Assembly (NCBI RefSeq): GCF_002341865.1
Contig: NZ_DDOV01000027.1
Location: 42,457 to 53,120 of the forward strand
DNA length: 10,664 bases
Direction: 5' to 3'
Origin: Clostridium sp. UBA2485
Lineage (GTDB): Bacteria > Bacillota > Clostridia > Clostridiales > Clostridiaceae
Part shown: positions 1 to 7,180 of the stretch, piece after piece
Position numbering within the stretch: the stretch's first letter is position 1
Layout: each line of letters starts with the position of its first letter
Position numbers and translations under genes: made by a program
The notes under the pieces: generated by a model
Database searches by the model: none
What the model was told of the DNA's origin: nothing
The model's input: the letters and a program-made list of their open reading frames with translations, nothing else

Positions 1-30
1 TCAATTCTCCATTAATTAAAGTTGTGAATA

Positions 31-99
31 CAAATAATCTAATAACACAATTATATGAATGCATAGATTAAATTTGAAAGTAGTATATCTATATATAAA
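31..99 (+). repeat. Diverged direct repeat, copy A (leader of the ECF S gene)
   Basis: This 69-bp stretch aligns without gaps to 10462-10530; by hand I count 57 identical positions. It ends just before the ribosome binding site of the ECF S component gene, so here it is that gene's promoter/leader. Similarity to the left is weak, although both copies have TCAATT 22-30 bp upstream (position 1 and 10440). Seen directly; its function and origin are unknown. Confidence 0.65.
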
Positions 100-113
100 T
101 GGGGGAGATTATT

Positions 114-641
114 ATGAAAATGAATATTAAAAAAATGGTAATATCAGCATTATTGATGGCTATATCTATAATCATACCGTTAGTCTTTGGTTCAACTTTG
201 AGAATATATATACCACCATTTTCTGCAACTTTGGCATCACACGTACCAATGTTTTTATCTATGTTTTTAGGACCTTTTGAGGCAGCAGTCGTTGGTATTG
301 GATCTGCAATCGGATTCTTATTTGCATTTCCTGATCCAGTAATTGCAGCTAGAGCAGCAATGCACATAATAGTAGGATTTGTAGGAGGAAAATTAATACT
401 TAAAAATGTAAGTTTTACTAAGACCATTTTTATAACTGCACCACTGCATGGATTCTTAGAAGCTTTAGTTGTAATGCCTTTTGGTTTTGATTTATATAAA
501 GCATTAATTGTAGTAGGTATTGGTGGTGTATTACATCATATTGCCGACGGCTTTATTACCTTACCTTTAGTAGCATCTATAAATAAGGCTACAGGAAATT
601 TACTTTGTAGTAATAATAAAAGAAAAGATATGGCAGCTTAA
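114..641 (+). CDS. ECF transporter S component, resembling the niacin (NiaX) type
   Basis: A 175-residue, strongly hydrophobic protein with about six membrane segments, the size and layout of substrate-binding S components of energy-coupling-factor vitamin transporters. The S subunit binds the vitamin in the membrane and uses a shared EcfA/EcfA'/EcfT module. The N-terminal pattern (SALLMAISIIIPLVFG, about residues 11-26), the SHVPMF motif (42-47) and the following FLGPFEAAVVG segment resemble niacin-type S proteins as I remember them, so niacin is the best substrate guess; it is an inference. I chose ATG 114 because GGGGGAG at 101-107 sits at ideal distance; the in-frame ATG at 99 overlaps that site and has none of its own. 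No ECF ATPase or T gene is in the window, so it is an orphan S component served from elsewhere. A strong hairpin at 682-720 follows. Confidence 0.8.
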   Translation: MKMNIKKMVISALLMAISIIIPLVFGSTLRIYIPPFSATLASHVPMFLSMFLGPFEAAVVGIGSAIGFLFAFPDPVIAARAAMHIIVGFVGGKLILKNVSFTKTIFITAPLHGFLEALVVMPFGFDLYKALIVVGIGGVLHHIADGFITLPLVASINKATGNLLCSNNKRKDMAA

Positions 642-681
642 ATTTAGATTTTTATGGTATTCAGATAAAAGATAGGAGTTC

Positions 682-720
682 TAGTAAAAAGTCGTGATTA
701 GAAATCACGACTTTTTACTA
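682..720. terminator. Bidirectional rho-independent terminator
   Basis: An 18-bp perfect stem (682-699 pairing with 703-720) around a 3-base AGA loop. On the plus strand it is followed by TTTCTTTTTA, and its own arms end in A5/T5 runs, so it can stop both the ECF S gene transcript and the minus-strand gene at 718-804. The stop codon of the latter (718-720) lies inside the right arm. Confidence 0.88.
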
Positions 721-804
721 TTTCTTTTTATCTTTATTCTTTTTAGTGTCTGATTTCTTTTTACTATTTGACTTATCTGTAGCTTTCTTCGATTTGTTTG
801 CCAT
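718..804 (-). CDS. Tiny lysine-rich basic protein (28 aa)
   Basis: A minus-strand ORF of 28 codons plus TAG. It begins MANKSKKATDKS and continues as a Lys/Ser/Asp/Asn-only tail; I count 13 Lys and 3 Asp, no aromatic residue and no hydrophobic segment. Its credibility rests on context: a perfect AGGAGG ribosome binding site (plus-strand CCTCCT, 811-816) lies 6-7 bases from the ATG, and the stop codon runs straight into a strong terminator (682-720). Two TATAAT hexamers lie upstream on the minus strand (827-832 and 832-837), without a clear -35 at normal spacing. The protein should be disordered and could bind nucleic acid or another anion, like small basic ribosome- or spore-associated proteins, but I recognise no family. 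The lysine-rich reading could be partly an effect of A-rich sequence, which the good RBS argues against. Confidence 0.6.
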   Translation of the reverse strand: MANKSKKATDKSNSKKKSDTKKNKDKKK

Positions 805-1200
805 AAAGTTCCTCCTTTTATTTGATATTATATTATATTTAAATATGTCTAAAAAAATAACTAATAAGTATTGTGATATATTTTATTAATTCACAAAGAA
901 TCAATTTCAACCATAATTGTAAATTATGAATTGGAATATTCAAGGTTGTAGCCATATTAGCTGTATGCTAACTTCTTAGGGGATTTATCTATATTAAGTC
1001 GTTCCATTTGTATATTGAAAAATATCCTCAGAATTTTTTACTAGTTATTCTATTTCAGACACCTAATATTAATTAATAGTGAAATTGTTATAGTATTTCT
1101 GTATAATTATATAGAACCAAGATAAAATTTGAGTTTATATAAAGATTTAATTATATATATAAAACAATTTTATGAAAATTAACTAAAAGGATGGAGTTTT
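805..1200. other. 396-bp intergenic region
   Basis: It contains the divergent control regions of the tiny minus-strand gene (A/T-rich, 811-860) and of the ABC-F gene. A small nested inverted repeat, CATAATT/AATTATG (912-918 with 922-928) inside CAACC/GGTTG (908-912 with 944-948), could fold, but has no terminator T-run. I see no RNA gene and no convincing coding sequence; a minus-strand 37-codon frame starting at about 954 has no ribosome binding site. Confidence 0.5.
1079..1107 (+). promoter_or_regulatory. Probable sigma-A promoter of the ABC-F/MerR operon
   Basis: GTGAAA (1079-1084), a 17-bp spacer and a perfect TATAAT (1102-1107). The -35 matches TTGACA at four of six bases. Transcription would start near 1114 and leave a leader of about 87 bases before the ABC-F start. 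The leader has no obvious attenuator hairpin. Confidence 0.45.
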
Positions 1201-3123
1201 ATGAATTTAATAACTTTAGAAAATATATGTAAAAGCTATAGTGATAAAACACTATTAGAAAATATAAAATTGACTATTACTGATGAAGACAAGATAGGGG
1301 TAATAGGTGTAAATGGAGCAGGGAAATCTACTCTTTTAAAAATAATTGCAGGAATGGAGACTTCTGATAGTGGTGATATTATAAAAATGAATGGACTTAG
1401 AATAGAATACTTACCTCAAGAAGTTATCTATGAAGCAGAAGATACTGTATTGGAACAGATTTTTAAAGGATCTTCAGAAGTTATGAAAATGTTAAGAGAA
1501 TATGAAAGTATACTTCACAAACTTTCATTAGATGGTGACAATACTACTCTTCAAAAAAGCTTAATGTCTCTTCAAAGTAAAATGGATGCTTTAAATGGAT
1601 GGCAGTTAGAAAGTGAAGCAAAAAGAATATTAACAAAATTAGGTATAAATAATTTTAATGATAAGATGAAAGTCCTATCTGGAGGACAAAGGAAGAGAGT
1701 AGCATTAGCTTCTTCGCTAATATCTCCTTGTGATTTATTAATTTTAGATGAGCCTACTAATCATATGGATAATAACATTATAGAATGGTTAGAAAACGAA
1801 CTTAGAAATAGAAAATCCGCATTGTTGATGATTACTCATGATAGATATTTCTTAGATAGAGTTGCTAATAAAATAATTGAAATTGATAATGGGAACATCT
1901 ACGGATATCTAGGAAACTATTCAACTTTTATAGAGAAGAAACTTGAAAGAATTGAACTTATGCAAAGCTTAGAAAGAAAAAGACAAAACTTATATAGAAA
2001 AGAACTATCATGGGTAAAAAGAGGAGCTAAGGCTAGAAGTACTAAACAAAAAGCTAGATTGGAAAGATTTGAAGAAATTAAAAATAGCAAAGTTGAAATA
2101 AAGGATAATAAAATAGACATATCTACAGGTAGCAGTAGACTTGGCAAAAAAATAATTAATGTAGAGAATATTTATAAATCCTTTGGAGAAAAACAGTTAA
2201 TTAAGGATTTTAGTTATATTGCAACAAAAGAAGATAGAATAGGAATAATAGGACCAAATGGAGTAGGGAAGTCTACACTTTTAAATATATTAAGTGGTAG
2301 ATTAGAAGTAGAAAGTGGAGTGATTGAATTTGGTGACACTGTAAAACTTGGCTATTTTACTCAAGAAAATGGTGAGATGAATGACGAACTTAGAGTTATT
2401 GATTATATAAAGGAAATAGCAGAATTTATAACCACAAAGGATGGAATTGCAATTTCTGCTTCTCAAATGCTAGAAAGATTTATGTTTGAAGGTGCAATGC
2501 AATATACCCCTATATCAAAGCTATCTGGTGGAGAGAAAAGAAGGTTGTATTTACTTAGAATATTGATGGAGAGTCCTAATGTATTGTTCTTAGATGAGCC
2601 TACTAATGATTTAGATATAGATACCCTTACTATATTGGAAGAGTATCTTGAAGAATTTAATGGTTCAGTAATTACTATATCCCATGATAGATACTTTTTA
2701 GATAAAATTGCTAATAAAATTTTTACTTTTGAAGGTAATGGAAAAATATTAGAAATTACAGGTAATTATAGTGATTATAAGGAATATAGTGAACTTTACT
2801 TAACCAATGAAAAAAAAGATGAAAGTATAAATAAAAGTAAAGAAATCAAAAATAAAGAATCTAAAAAAGAAAAACCGTTAAAGTTTTCTTATAAAGAAAT
2901 GAAAGAGTATGAAGAGATCGATGAAAAAGTTGAAGAGAAAGAAAATGAATTAAATGAAGTTGAGGAAAATATAAGTAATGCAGGAAGTGATTTTGTATTA
3001 CTTCAAGAACTACTAGAAAAGCAAAGTAAGATTGAAGAAGAGTTGGAGTATTTAATGGAAAGATGGACTTATCTCAATGAGTTATCTGAAAAAATTAAGG
3101 AGAATAAAGAAAATAATCTATAA
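1201..3123 (+). CDS. yfmR: ABC-F ATPase, YfmR/Uup type (ribosome-associated translation factor)
   Basis: A 640-residue soluble protein with two ABC ATPase domains and no membrane domain. Domain 1 has Walker A GVNGAGKST (36-44), signature LSGGQ (159-163), Walker B ending LILDEP (180-185) and switch His213; domain 2 has GPNGVGKST (351-359), LSGGE (441-445), FLDEP (463-467) and His495. The linker (about 240-300) contains the basic arm WVKRGAKARSTKQKARLER, and the C-terminus (about 560-640) is a Lys/Glu-rich coiled coil; both are hallmarks of the Uup/YfmR group rather than antibiotic-resistance ABC-Fs. From memory it aligns along its length with B. subtilis YfmR, which helps stalled ribosomes (notably at polyproline) in partnership with EF-P. 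GGAG at 1193-1196 precedes the ATG. All catalytic residues are intact. It is followed 23 bp later by the MerR gene, apparently in one transcript. Confidence 0.9.
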   Translation: MNLITLENICKSYSDKTLLENIKLTITDEDKIGVIGVNGAGKSTLLKIIAGMETSDSGDIIKMNGLRIEYLPQEVIYEAEDTVLEQIFKGSSEVMKMLREYESILHKLSLDGDNTTLQKSLMSLQSKMDALNGWQLESEAKRILTKLGINNFNDKMKVLSGGQRKRVALASSLISPCDLLILDEPTNHMDNNIIEWLENELRNRKSALLMITHDRYFLDRVANKIIEIDNGNIYGYLGNYSTFIEKKLERIELMQSLERKRQNLYRKELSWVKRGAKARSTKQKARLERFEEIKNSKVEIKDNKIDISTGSSRLGKKIINVENIYKSFGEKQLIKDFSYIATKEDRIGIIGPNGVGKSTLLNILSGRLEVESGVIEFGDTVKLGYFTQENGEMNDELRVIDYIKEIAEFITTKDGIAISASQMLERFMFEGAMQYTPISKLSGGEKRRLYLLRILMESPNVLFLDEPTNDLDIDTLTILEEYLEEFNGSVITISHDRYFLDKIANKIFTFEGNGKILEITGNYSDYKEYSELYLTNEKKDESINKSKEIKNKESKKEKPLKFSYKEMKEYEEIDEKVEEKENELNEVEENISNAGSDFVLLQELLEKQSKIEEELEYLMERWTYLNELSEKIKENKENNL

Positions 3124-3146
3124 GATGATTTAGGAGTGCAAATTAT

Positions 3147-4004
3147 ATGAGCAAGTATTTTTCTATTGGAGAAATGTCAAAGCTCCATAAAATAAGTATA
3201 CAAACTCTTAGGTATTATGATCAAATAGACTTATTTAAGCCAGTGTACGTAGATAAAGAAAGTAGTTATAGATATTATTCAATAGATCAATTTTCACAAT
3301 TAGATATTATTAAGTATTTAAAATATTTAGGTATTCCACTAAAAGAAATAAAAAGTAAATTAGAAAAAAACAATGAAGAGATATTGAATCTATTAAGTAA
3401 TAAAATTGATATGGTAAATGATAAAATTAAAGAATTAGAGCTAATTAAGAAAGTGCTTCAAACTAAGAAAGAAACTATAGAAAAAGGTTTGAAGGTAGAT
3501 GAAGTAGGAAAAATAAATAGAAAGTATATGCAAAAAAGAAGTATTTTATCTATGGAGTATGAAGAAGGCTTAAGTATAAAAGACACAATAGAATTGACAA
3601 GACGTCAGATTGCAAATATTTTAGAAGAAAATATTTCTGTTTTTTATGGTGGAGTAAGTGGATTAGTATCCATGAAAAAAGTAATAGAAAATGAAGAAGT
3701 TATTTATGAAAATAGTTTTGTTACTGTGGAGAAGGATCTTTTTAATAGTGAAGCACAAAAACATATTACAGAAATTCCATCAGGTGAATTTATATGTATG
3801 ACTTATAAAGGACGGTACACTGACAATTATAAACACTTTAAAAAGCTTATAGATTACGTAGAATATAAGCGTATACCAATAGAAGATTATATCTATGAAA
3901 TACCAATAATTGATCCTTTATCTACAAATAATGAAAAAGAATTTCTTACAGAAGTACAAATATTAGTGAAAAAAAGAGAGATAGATTTAAGATGTTTAGT
4001 ATAA
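3147..4004 (+). CDS. MerR-family regulator with GyrI-like effector domain (BmrR-like)
   Basis: A 285-residue one-component regulator. The N-terminal winged helix-turn-helix is intact (FSIGEMSKLHKISIQTLRYYD, about 5-25, shown here in part; wing YRYY at 41-44), followed by a dimerising coiled coil (about 75-115) and a C-terminal GyrI-like ligand domain (about 125-280) with PSGEFICMTYKG (211-222) and EFLTEVQILVKK (265-276). BmrR-type relatives bind bulky hydrophobic or cationic compounds and activate promoters with overlong spacers. The RBS AGGAG (3132-3136) lies in the 23-bp gap after the ABC-F gene, so the two are probably co-transcribed, with a terminator right after this stop codon. A MerR-type operator lies 70 bp downstream (4074-4090) and is the obvious candidate target, rather than its own operon promoter, which lacks a palindrome. 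Confidence 0.88.
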   Translation: MSKYFSIGEMSKLHKISIQTLRYYDQIDLFKPVYVDKESSYRYYSIDQFSQLDIIKYLKYLGIPLKEIKSKLEKNNEEILNLLSNKIDMVNDKIKELELIKKVLQTKKETIEKGLKVDEVGKINRKYMQKRSILSMEYEEGLSIKDTIELTRRQIANILEENISVFYGGVSGLVSMKKVIENEEVIYENSFVTVEKDLFNSEAQKHITEIPSGEFICMTYKGRYTDNYKHFKKLIDYVEYKRIPIEDYIYEIPIIDPLSTNNEKEFLTEVQILVKKREIDLRCLV

Positions 4005-4031
4005 AATACCGATGAATATCGGTATTTTTTT
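4003..4031 (+). terminator. Rho-independent terminator of the ABC-F/MerR operon
   Basis: An 11-bp stem (4003-4013 with 4018-4028, core ATACCGAT/ATCGGTAT) with a GAAT loop, running into seven consecutive Ts (4025-4031). It starts at the MerR stop codon and separates that operon from the MerR-type promoter downstream. Confidence 0.92.
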
Positions 4032-4068
4032 ATGCTTAAATTACTAAATATAAAAAAAATAAAAAATA

Positions 4069-4099
4069 TTGACTCTATAGTTACTATAGACTTTATAAT
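4069..4099 (+). promoter_or_regulatory. MerR-type promoter with 19-bp spacer and palindromic operator
   Basis: The -35 TTGACT (4069-4074) and a perfect -10 TATAAT (4094-4099) are separated by exactly 19 bp (4075-4093), two more than the optimum. The spacer holds the palindrome TCTATAGTTACTATAGA (4074-4090; 8-bp arms around a single T). Long spacer plus centred dyad is the diagnostic arrangement of promoters that MerR-family proteins activate by untwisting DNA. The transcript would start near 4106 and read into the PLP enzyme gene at 4220. Confidence 0.88.
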
Positions 4100-4219
4100 C
4101 ATAAATATAGAAAATTGCAAAAAATAAGAAAAATATTATTATGCGACAAGAAAAGTATAGAATTATATGGCTTGAAAACAATATCATCATTAAAATATTT
4201 AAAGTAGGAGGAATTTAAA

Positions 4220-5374
4220 GTGAGTAACAATTTAAGTTATGACTTAGAAACTAAAATAATTCATTGGGGGCATAGGCCAGATCCAGCGACAGGAGCGTTA
4301 GCTACTCCTATATATCAAACTGCCACATTTGCAGCAAAAACCATAGAAGATTTTGAAGAATTGTGTAGAAGTTTTGGCTATGTATATACGAGAGAGTGCA
4401 ATCCTACATTAACTGAATTAGAACTTAAATTAGCTATGTTAGAAAATGGAGACAGTGCTATAGTTAGCACATCAGGTATGGGAGCTATAACATCTACAAT
4501 ATTAGCCTTAATAAAAAGTGGAGATCATATAGTAAGCTCTGATGGAATATTTTCACACACTAAATTATTTATGAATGAATTGTTAGGAAAATTTGGCGTT
4601 GAAGTTACTTTTGTAGATGCTGTTGATCCAGAAAATATAAAGTCAGCATTAAAATCAAATACAAAACTAGTTTATATAGAAAGTCCTTTAAATCCATCTT
4701 TAGACTTAGTTGACATAAAGACTATATCGGAAATTGCTCATGATAACAAAAGTATAGTTATTGTAGATAGCACATTTGCTAGTCCAATATTACAAAAACC
4801 TATAGATTTAGGAGCTGACTTAGTTGTTCATAGTTTAACTAAGTATATAAATGGACATGGAGATACCTTAGGTGGAGTAGTAATAGGCTCAAGAGAATTA
4901 ATAGATTTAGTTAGATGGCCAGGATTGCCATGTTTTACAGGTGCATCACTGCCACCTATGAATGCATGGATGATACTAAGAGGCATGAAAACCTTAGATA
5001 TGAGAATGAAAAAACATTGTGAAAATGCTTTAGTTGTATCTAAATTTTTAAGTACAGAAGAAAAGGTTGAAATAGTAAAATATCCAGCATTAAAATCTCA
5101 TCCACACTATGAATTATGTCAAAAGCAGATGAATGGAATGGGTGGAGGTATTGTGTCCTTTAAATTAAAAGATGGAATAAATGGTTTAACTAGAGATGAG
5201 GCAAGTAGAAAATTGATTAATGGACTAGAACTATGCACAATAGCTACTAGCTTAGGAGAAGAGCATACATTAGTTCAAATGAATGGTGAAAACCTTATAA
5301 GAATAGCTATAGGACTAGAATCTGCAATAGATATAGTAAATGATTTTAAGCAAGCTATAGAAAAAATAAAATAA
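4220..5374 (+). CDS. Cys/Met-metabolism PLP-dependent enzyme (methionine gamma-lyase-like), noncanonical
   Basis: A 384-residue cytosolic enzyme of the cystathionine gamma-synthase/methionine gamma-lyase fold (fold type I PLP). Family features present: YTR phosphate motif (Y56-R58), SGM (85-87), the D183 that pairs with the cofactor ring, Schiff-base K208 in HSLTKY, and R361 in LIRI for the substrate carboxylate. Two hallmarks are missing: the active-site Tyr of the YGxT motif (Tyr114 of Pseudomonas MGL) is Phe111, with the neighbouring residues SHT, and the conserved C-terminal loop with HPxxMTH between SLG (344-346) and LIR (359-361) is shortened to about a dozen residues. Beta/gamma-elimination normally needs that Tyr, so the reaction may differ. 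I chose the GTG start because AGGAGG (4206-4211) lies 8 bases upstream. It is monocistronic as far as I can see and driven by the MerR-type promoter. Confidence 0.85.
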   Translation: MSNNLSYDLETKIIHWGHRPDPATGALATPIYQTATFAAKTIEDFEELCRSFGYVYTRECNPTLTELELKLAMLENGDSAIVSTSGMGAITSTILALIKSGDHIVSSDGIFSHTKLFMNELLGKFGVEVTFVDAVDPENIKSALKSNTKLVYIESPLNPSLDLVDIKTISEIAHDNKSIVIVDSTFASPILQKPIDLGADLVVHSLTKYINGHGDTLGGVVIGSRELIDLVRWPGLPCFTGASLPPMNAWMILRGMKTLDMRMKKHCENALVVSKFLSTEEKVEIVKYPALKSHPHYELCQKQMNGMGGGIVSFKLKDGINGLTRDEASRKLINGLELCTIATSLGEEHTLVQMNGENLIRIAIGLESAIDIVNDFKQAIEKIK

Positions 5375-5493
5375 TTTCATTATGTTAAGTGTAAACTTTC
5401 GACATTATTAAAATATAAATCTTATATGAAAGCTTAAAATTTACTTTAGAAAATAAATTTTATATAAAAACATTTTAGTCCCTTGAAAATTAA

Positions 5494-5630
5494 GAATTAA
5501 TAGTTGAGAATACGAATTTAATATGAAATTCACCTTTAATAAATTCCCTAAAATAAAATTTATTCTAAAAAACTCTGAAGGCTTTGATAGTGCATTTTTA
5601 ATTATAATTCGTATTCTTAATTTTTAGTTC
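5494..5630. repeat. Long imperfect inverted repeat (137 bp element)
   Basis: The outer arms 5494-5518 and 5606-5630 are inverted copies agreeing at 21 of 25 positions, including a perfect 11-bp core GAATACGAATT/AATTCGTATTC (5508-5518 with 5606-5616); allowing G-U pairs there is one mismatch in RNA. A second perfect 8-bp pair, AATAAATT/AATTTATT (5538-5545 with 5557-5564), lies inside. It could be a small non-autonomous element (MITE-like) or a structured RNA; sequence alone does not decide. Confidence 0.5.
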
Positions 5631-5674
5631 ATGAAGAAATAGTTTTTGCTATAGAAATTAAAATATTGTATAAA

Positions 5675-5702
5675 TTGAATTTCTAACTAAGAATTCTATA
5701 TA
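5675..5702 (+). promoter_or_regulatory. Probable promoter of the MFS gene
   Basis: TTGAAT (5675-5680), a 16-bp spacer and TATATA (5697-5702), about 60 bp ahead of the MFS start. Plausible but in A/T-rich sequence where such matches are common. Confidence 0.38.
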
Positions 5703-5761
5703 GACTCTTAACAACTTATGAATTAAGAGGATGCATAAAAAACATAAGGAGAAATGAGAAG

Positions 5762-7021
5762 ATGGAAAAGAAGAAAAATTTTAAAAGGTTTCTTATAATA
5801 TTTATATTAGCATTTGGAACTACAGCAATGTATAGTCTGCCTTATATGAAATCATCATTTTATGATCCAATGCAACAGGCATTAAATTTATCACATACTC
5901 AAATAGGTAATTTACTAAGTTTATACGGACTAATAGGAATGATATCCTACTTTGTAGGAGGATGGCTTGCAGACAAATTTTCAGTTAAAAAGTTATTATG
6001 TTTTTCTTTGGTGTCTTCAGGTGGGATAGGGTTTTACTTTGCTACATTCCCATCCTATAATGGCTTACTTTTAACTTTTATATTATGGGGTGTAACAACC
6101 ATAATGACCTTTTTTTCAGCTTCAGTAAAAGTTGTAAGAATGCAAGGTAGTGAATCAGAACAAGGGAGAATATTTGGGTTTTATGAAGGACTGTCAGGAA
6201 TATCAGGGACTTTAATATCTTTTATAGGATTATATTTGTTCGGTAAATTCACGGAGATAACTATTGGATTTAAATATGTTGTTTGGCTATACTCAATAGC
6301 TTCTATAATATGTGGAATATTACTAGTAATACTACTTGAAGAAAAGAAAGAAGAAGAAACCTCAAGTGATAATGTGAGCTTTAAAGGAGTGATAAAGGTT
6401 GTTACTATGCCTAAAGCTTGGTTAATAGGAATTATCATATTTTCAACTTATTTAGTATTTTCAAGTTTAACTTATTTGAGTCCTTATTTATCAGAAATAT
6501 ATGTAATGCCAATGGCACTAGTTTCTACTATATCTATAATAAGAACTTATGTTATAAAAATGGGGGCATCTCCTGCTGCTGGAATCATAACTGATAGGGT
6601 TGGATCATCTATAAAAGTCATGTTTATAGGATTTATATTGATGGCCGTAAGTACTGCAGCTTATTTAATAATACCTAAGAATCAAAGCTTCATATGGATA
6701 GCAGTTATAAATATGATAATATTAAGCATAATATTATTTGGTTTTAGAGGTATATACTTTGCTTCAGTTTCTGAATCTAACATTCCATTAGAAACTACAG
6801 GAGCAGTAGTTGGATTTGCATCATTCATAGGGTTTTCCCCAGATGCGTTCTATTATACTCTTGCTGGAAATTGGTTAGATACATATGGACAAAGAGGATA
6901 TACTTACATATTCATGCTTTCAGTAATATGTGCCATAATAGGCGTATTTGCAACTTATACATTAGTTAAAATAAATGAGAAAGAAAAGAAATTGGAAATA
7001 TTGAATAAAGAAATAGCTTAA
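5762..7021 (+). CDS. Major facilitator superfamily transporter, substrate unknown
   Basis: A 419-residue protein with about twelve membrane helices in two halves, split by a charged cytoplasmic loop (about 192-208, EEKKEEETSS). The cytoplasmic loop 2-3 motif GGWLADKFSVKKLL (66-79) and its second-half counterpart AGIITDRVGSSIKV (273-286) identify an MFS secondary transporter. The C-terminal half (RGIYFASVSESNIP, 329-342, then GFSPDAF, 357-363) resembles the YihN-like/organophosphate-like branch as I recall it. AAGGAGA at 5746-5752 precedes the ATG. It appears transcribed alone: a likely promoter upstream and a 13-bp hairpin downstream (7080-7115). Its neighbours suggest import or export of an amino acid, sugar or carboxylate, but the sequence does not say which. 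Confidence 0.85.
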   Translation: MEKKKNFKRFLIIFILAFGTTAMYSLPYMKSSFYDPMQQALNLSHTQIGNLLSLYGLIGMISYFVGGWLADKFSVKKLLCFSLVSSGGIGFYFATFPSYNGLLLTFILWGVTTIMTFFSASVKVVRMQGSESEQGRIFGFYEGLSGISGTLISFIGLYLFGKFTEITIGFKYVVWLYSIASIICGILLVILLEEKKEEETSSDNVSFKGVIKVVTMPKAWLIGIIIFSTYLVFSSLTYLSPYLSEIYVMPMALVSTISIIRTYVIKMGASPAAGIITDRVGSSIKVMFIGFILMAVSTAAYLIIPKNQSFIWIAVINMIILSIILFGFRGIYFASVSESNIPLETTGAVVGFASFIGFSPDAFYYTLAGNWLDTYGQRGYTYIFMLSVICAIIGVFATYTLVKINEKEKKLEILNKEIA

Positions 7022-7079
7022 GAAACAATTTATACATACTATTATTAAATACATTAGACTTTAAATGCAATGAGAATAG

Positions 7080-7115
7080 AGCTCTACTTATCTTCTAAAA
7101 AAGATGGGTAGAGTT
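7080..7115 (+). terminator. Hairpin after the MFS gene, possible weak terminator
   Basis: A 15-pair stem (7080-7094 with 7101-7115, counting three G-U pairs; core CTCTAC/GTAGAG) with a 6-base CTAAAA loop. It lies 59 bp after the MFS stop. Only a short, interrupted T stretch follows (TTATTCC), so it may terminate poorly or serve as a regulatory hairpin before the symporter gene. Confidence 0.5.
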
Positions 7116-7180
7116 ATTCCAATTTACAATTATAATAATATAAAAGATAGTCTTTATACTTAAAATTACGGAGGATAATT

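Larger units (their letters stand above)
5375..5761. other. 387-bp intergenic region between PLP enzyme and MFS genes
   Basis: It holds no convincing gene. The stretch after the PLP stop codon has an A/T-only hairpin (TAAAATTTA 5435-5443 with TAAATTTTA 5454-5462) that is too weak to call a terminator. The middle is the inverted-repeat element at 5494-5630, and the right part contains the likely MFS promoter. Confidence 0.5.

Noticed and set aside
89..427. Minus-strand 112-codon frame opposite the ECF S gene
   Set aside because: It is a shadow of the plus-strand gene: no ribosome binding site, no recognisable family, and it overlaps a clear membrane protein gene.
850..954. Minus-strand 37-codon frame in the 805-1200 gap
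   Set aside because: No RBS before its ATG, composition like the surrounding noncoding DNA, and it overlaps the likely control region of the lysine-rich gene.
1172..1186. Four-codon upstream ORF (MKIN) ahead of the ABC-F gene, suggesting resistance-type attenuation
   Set aside because: No RBS and no alternative hairpins nearby; the ABC-F belongs to the housekeeping YfmR/Uup group rather than the antibiotic-inducible type.
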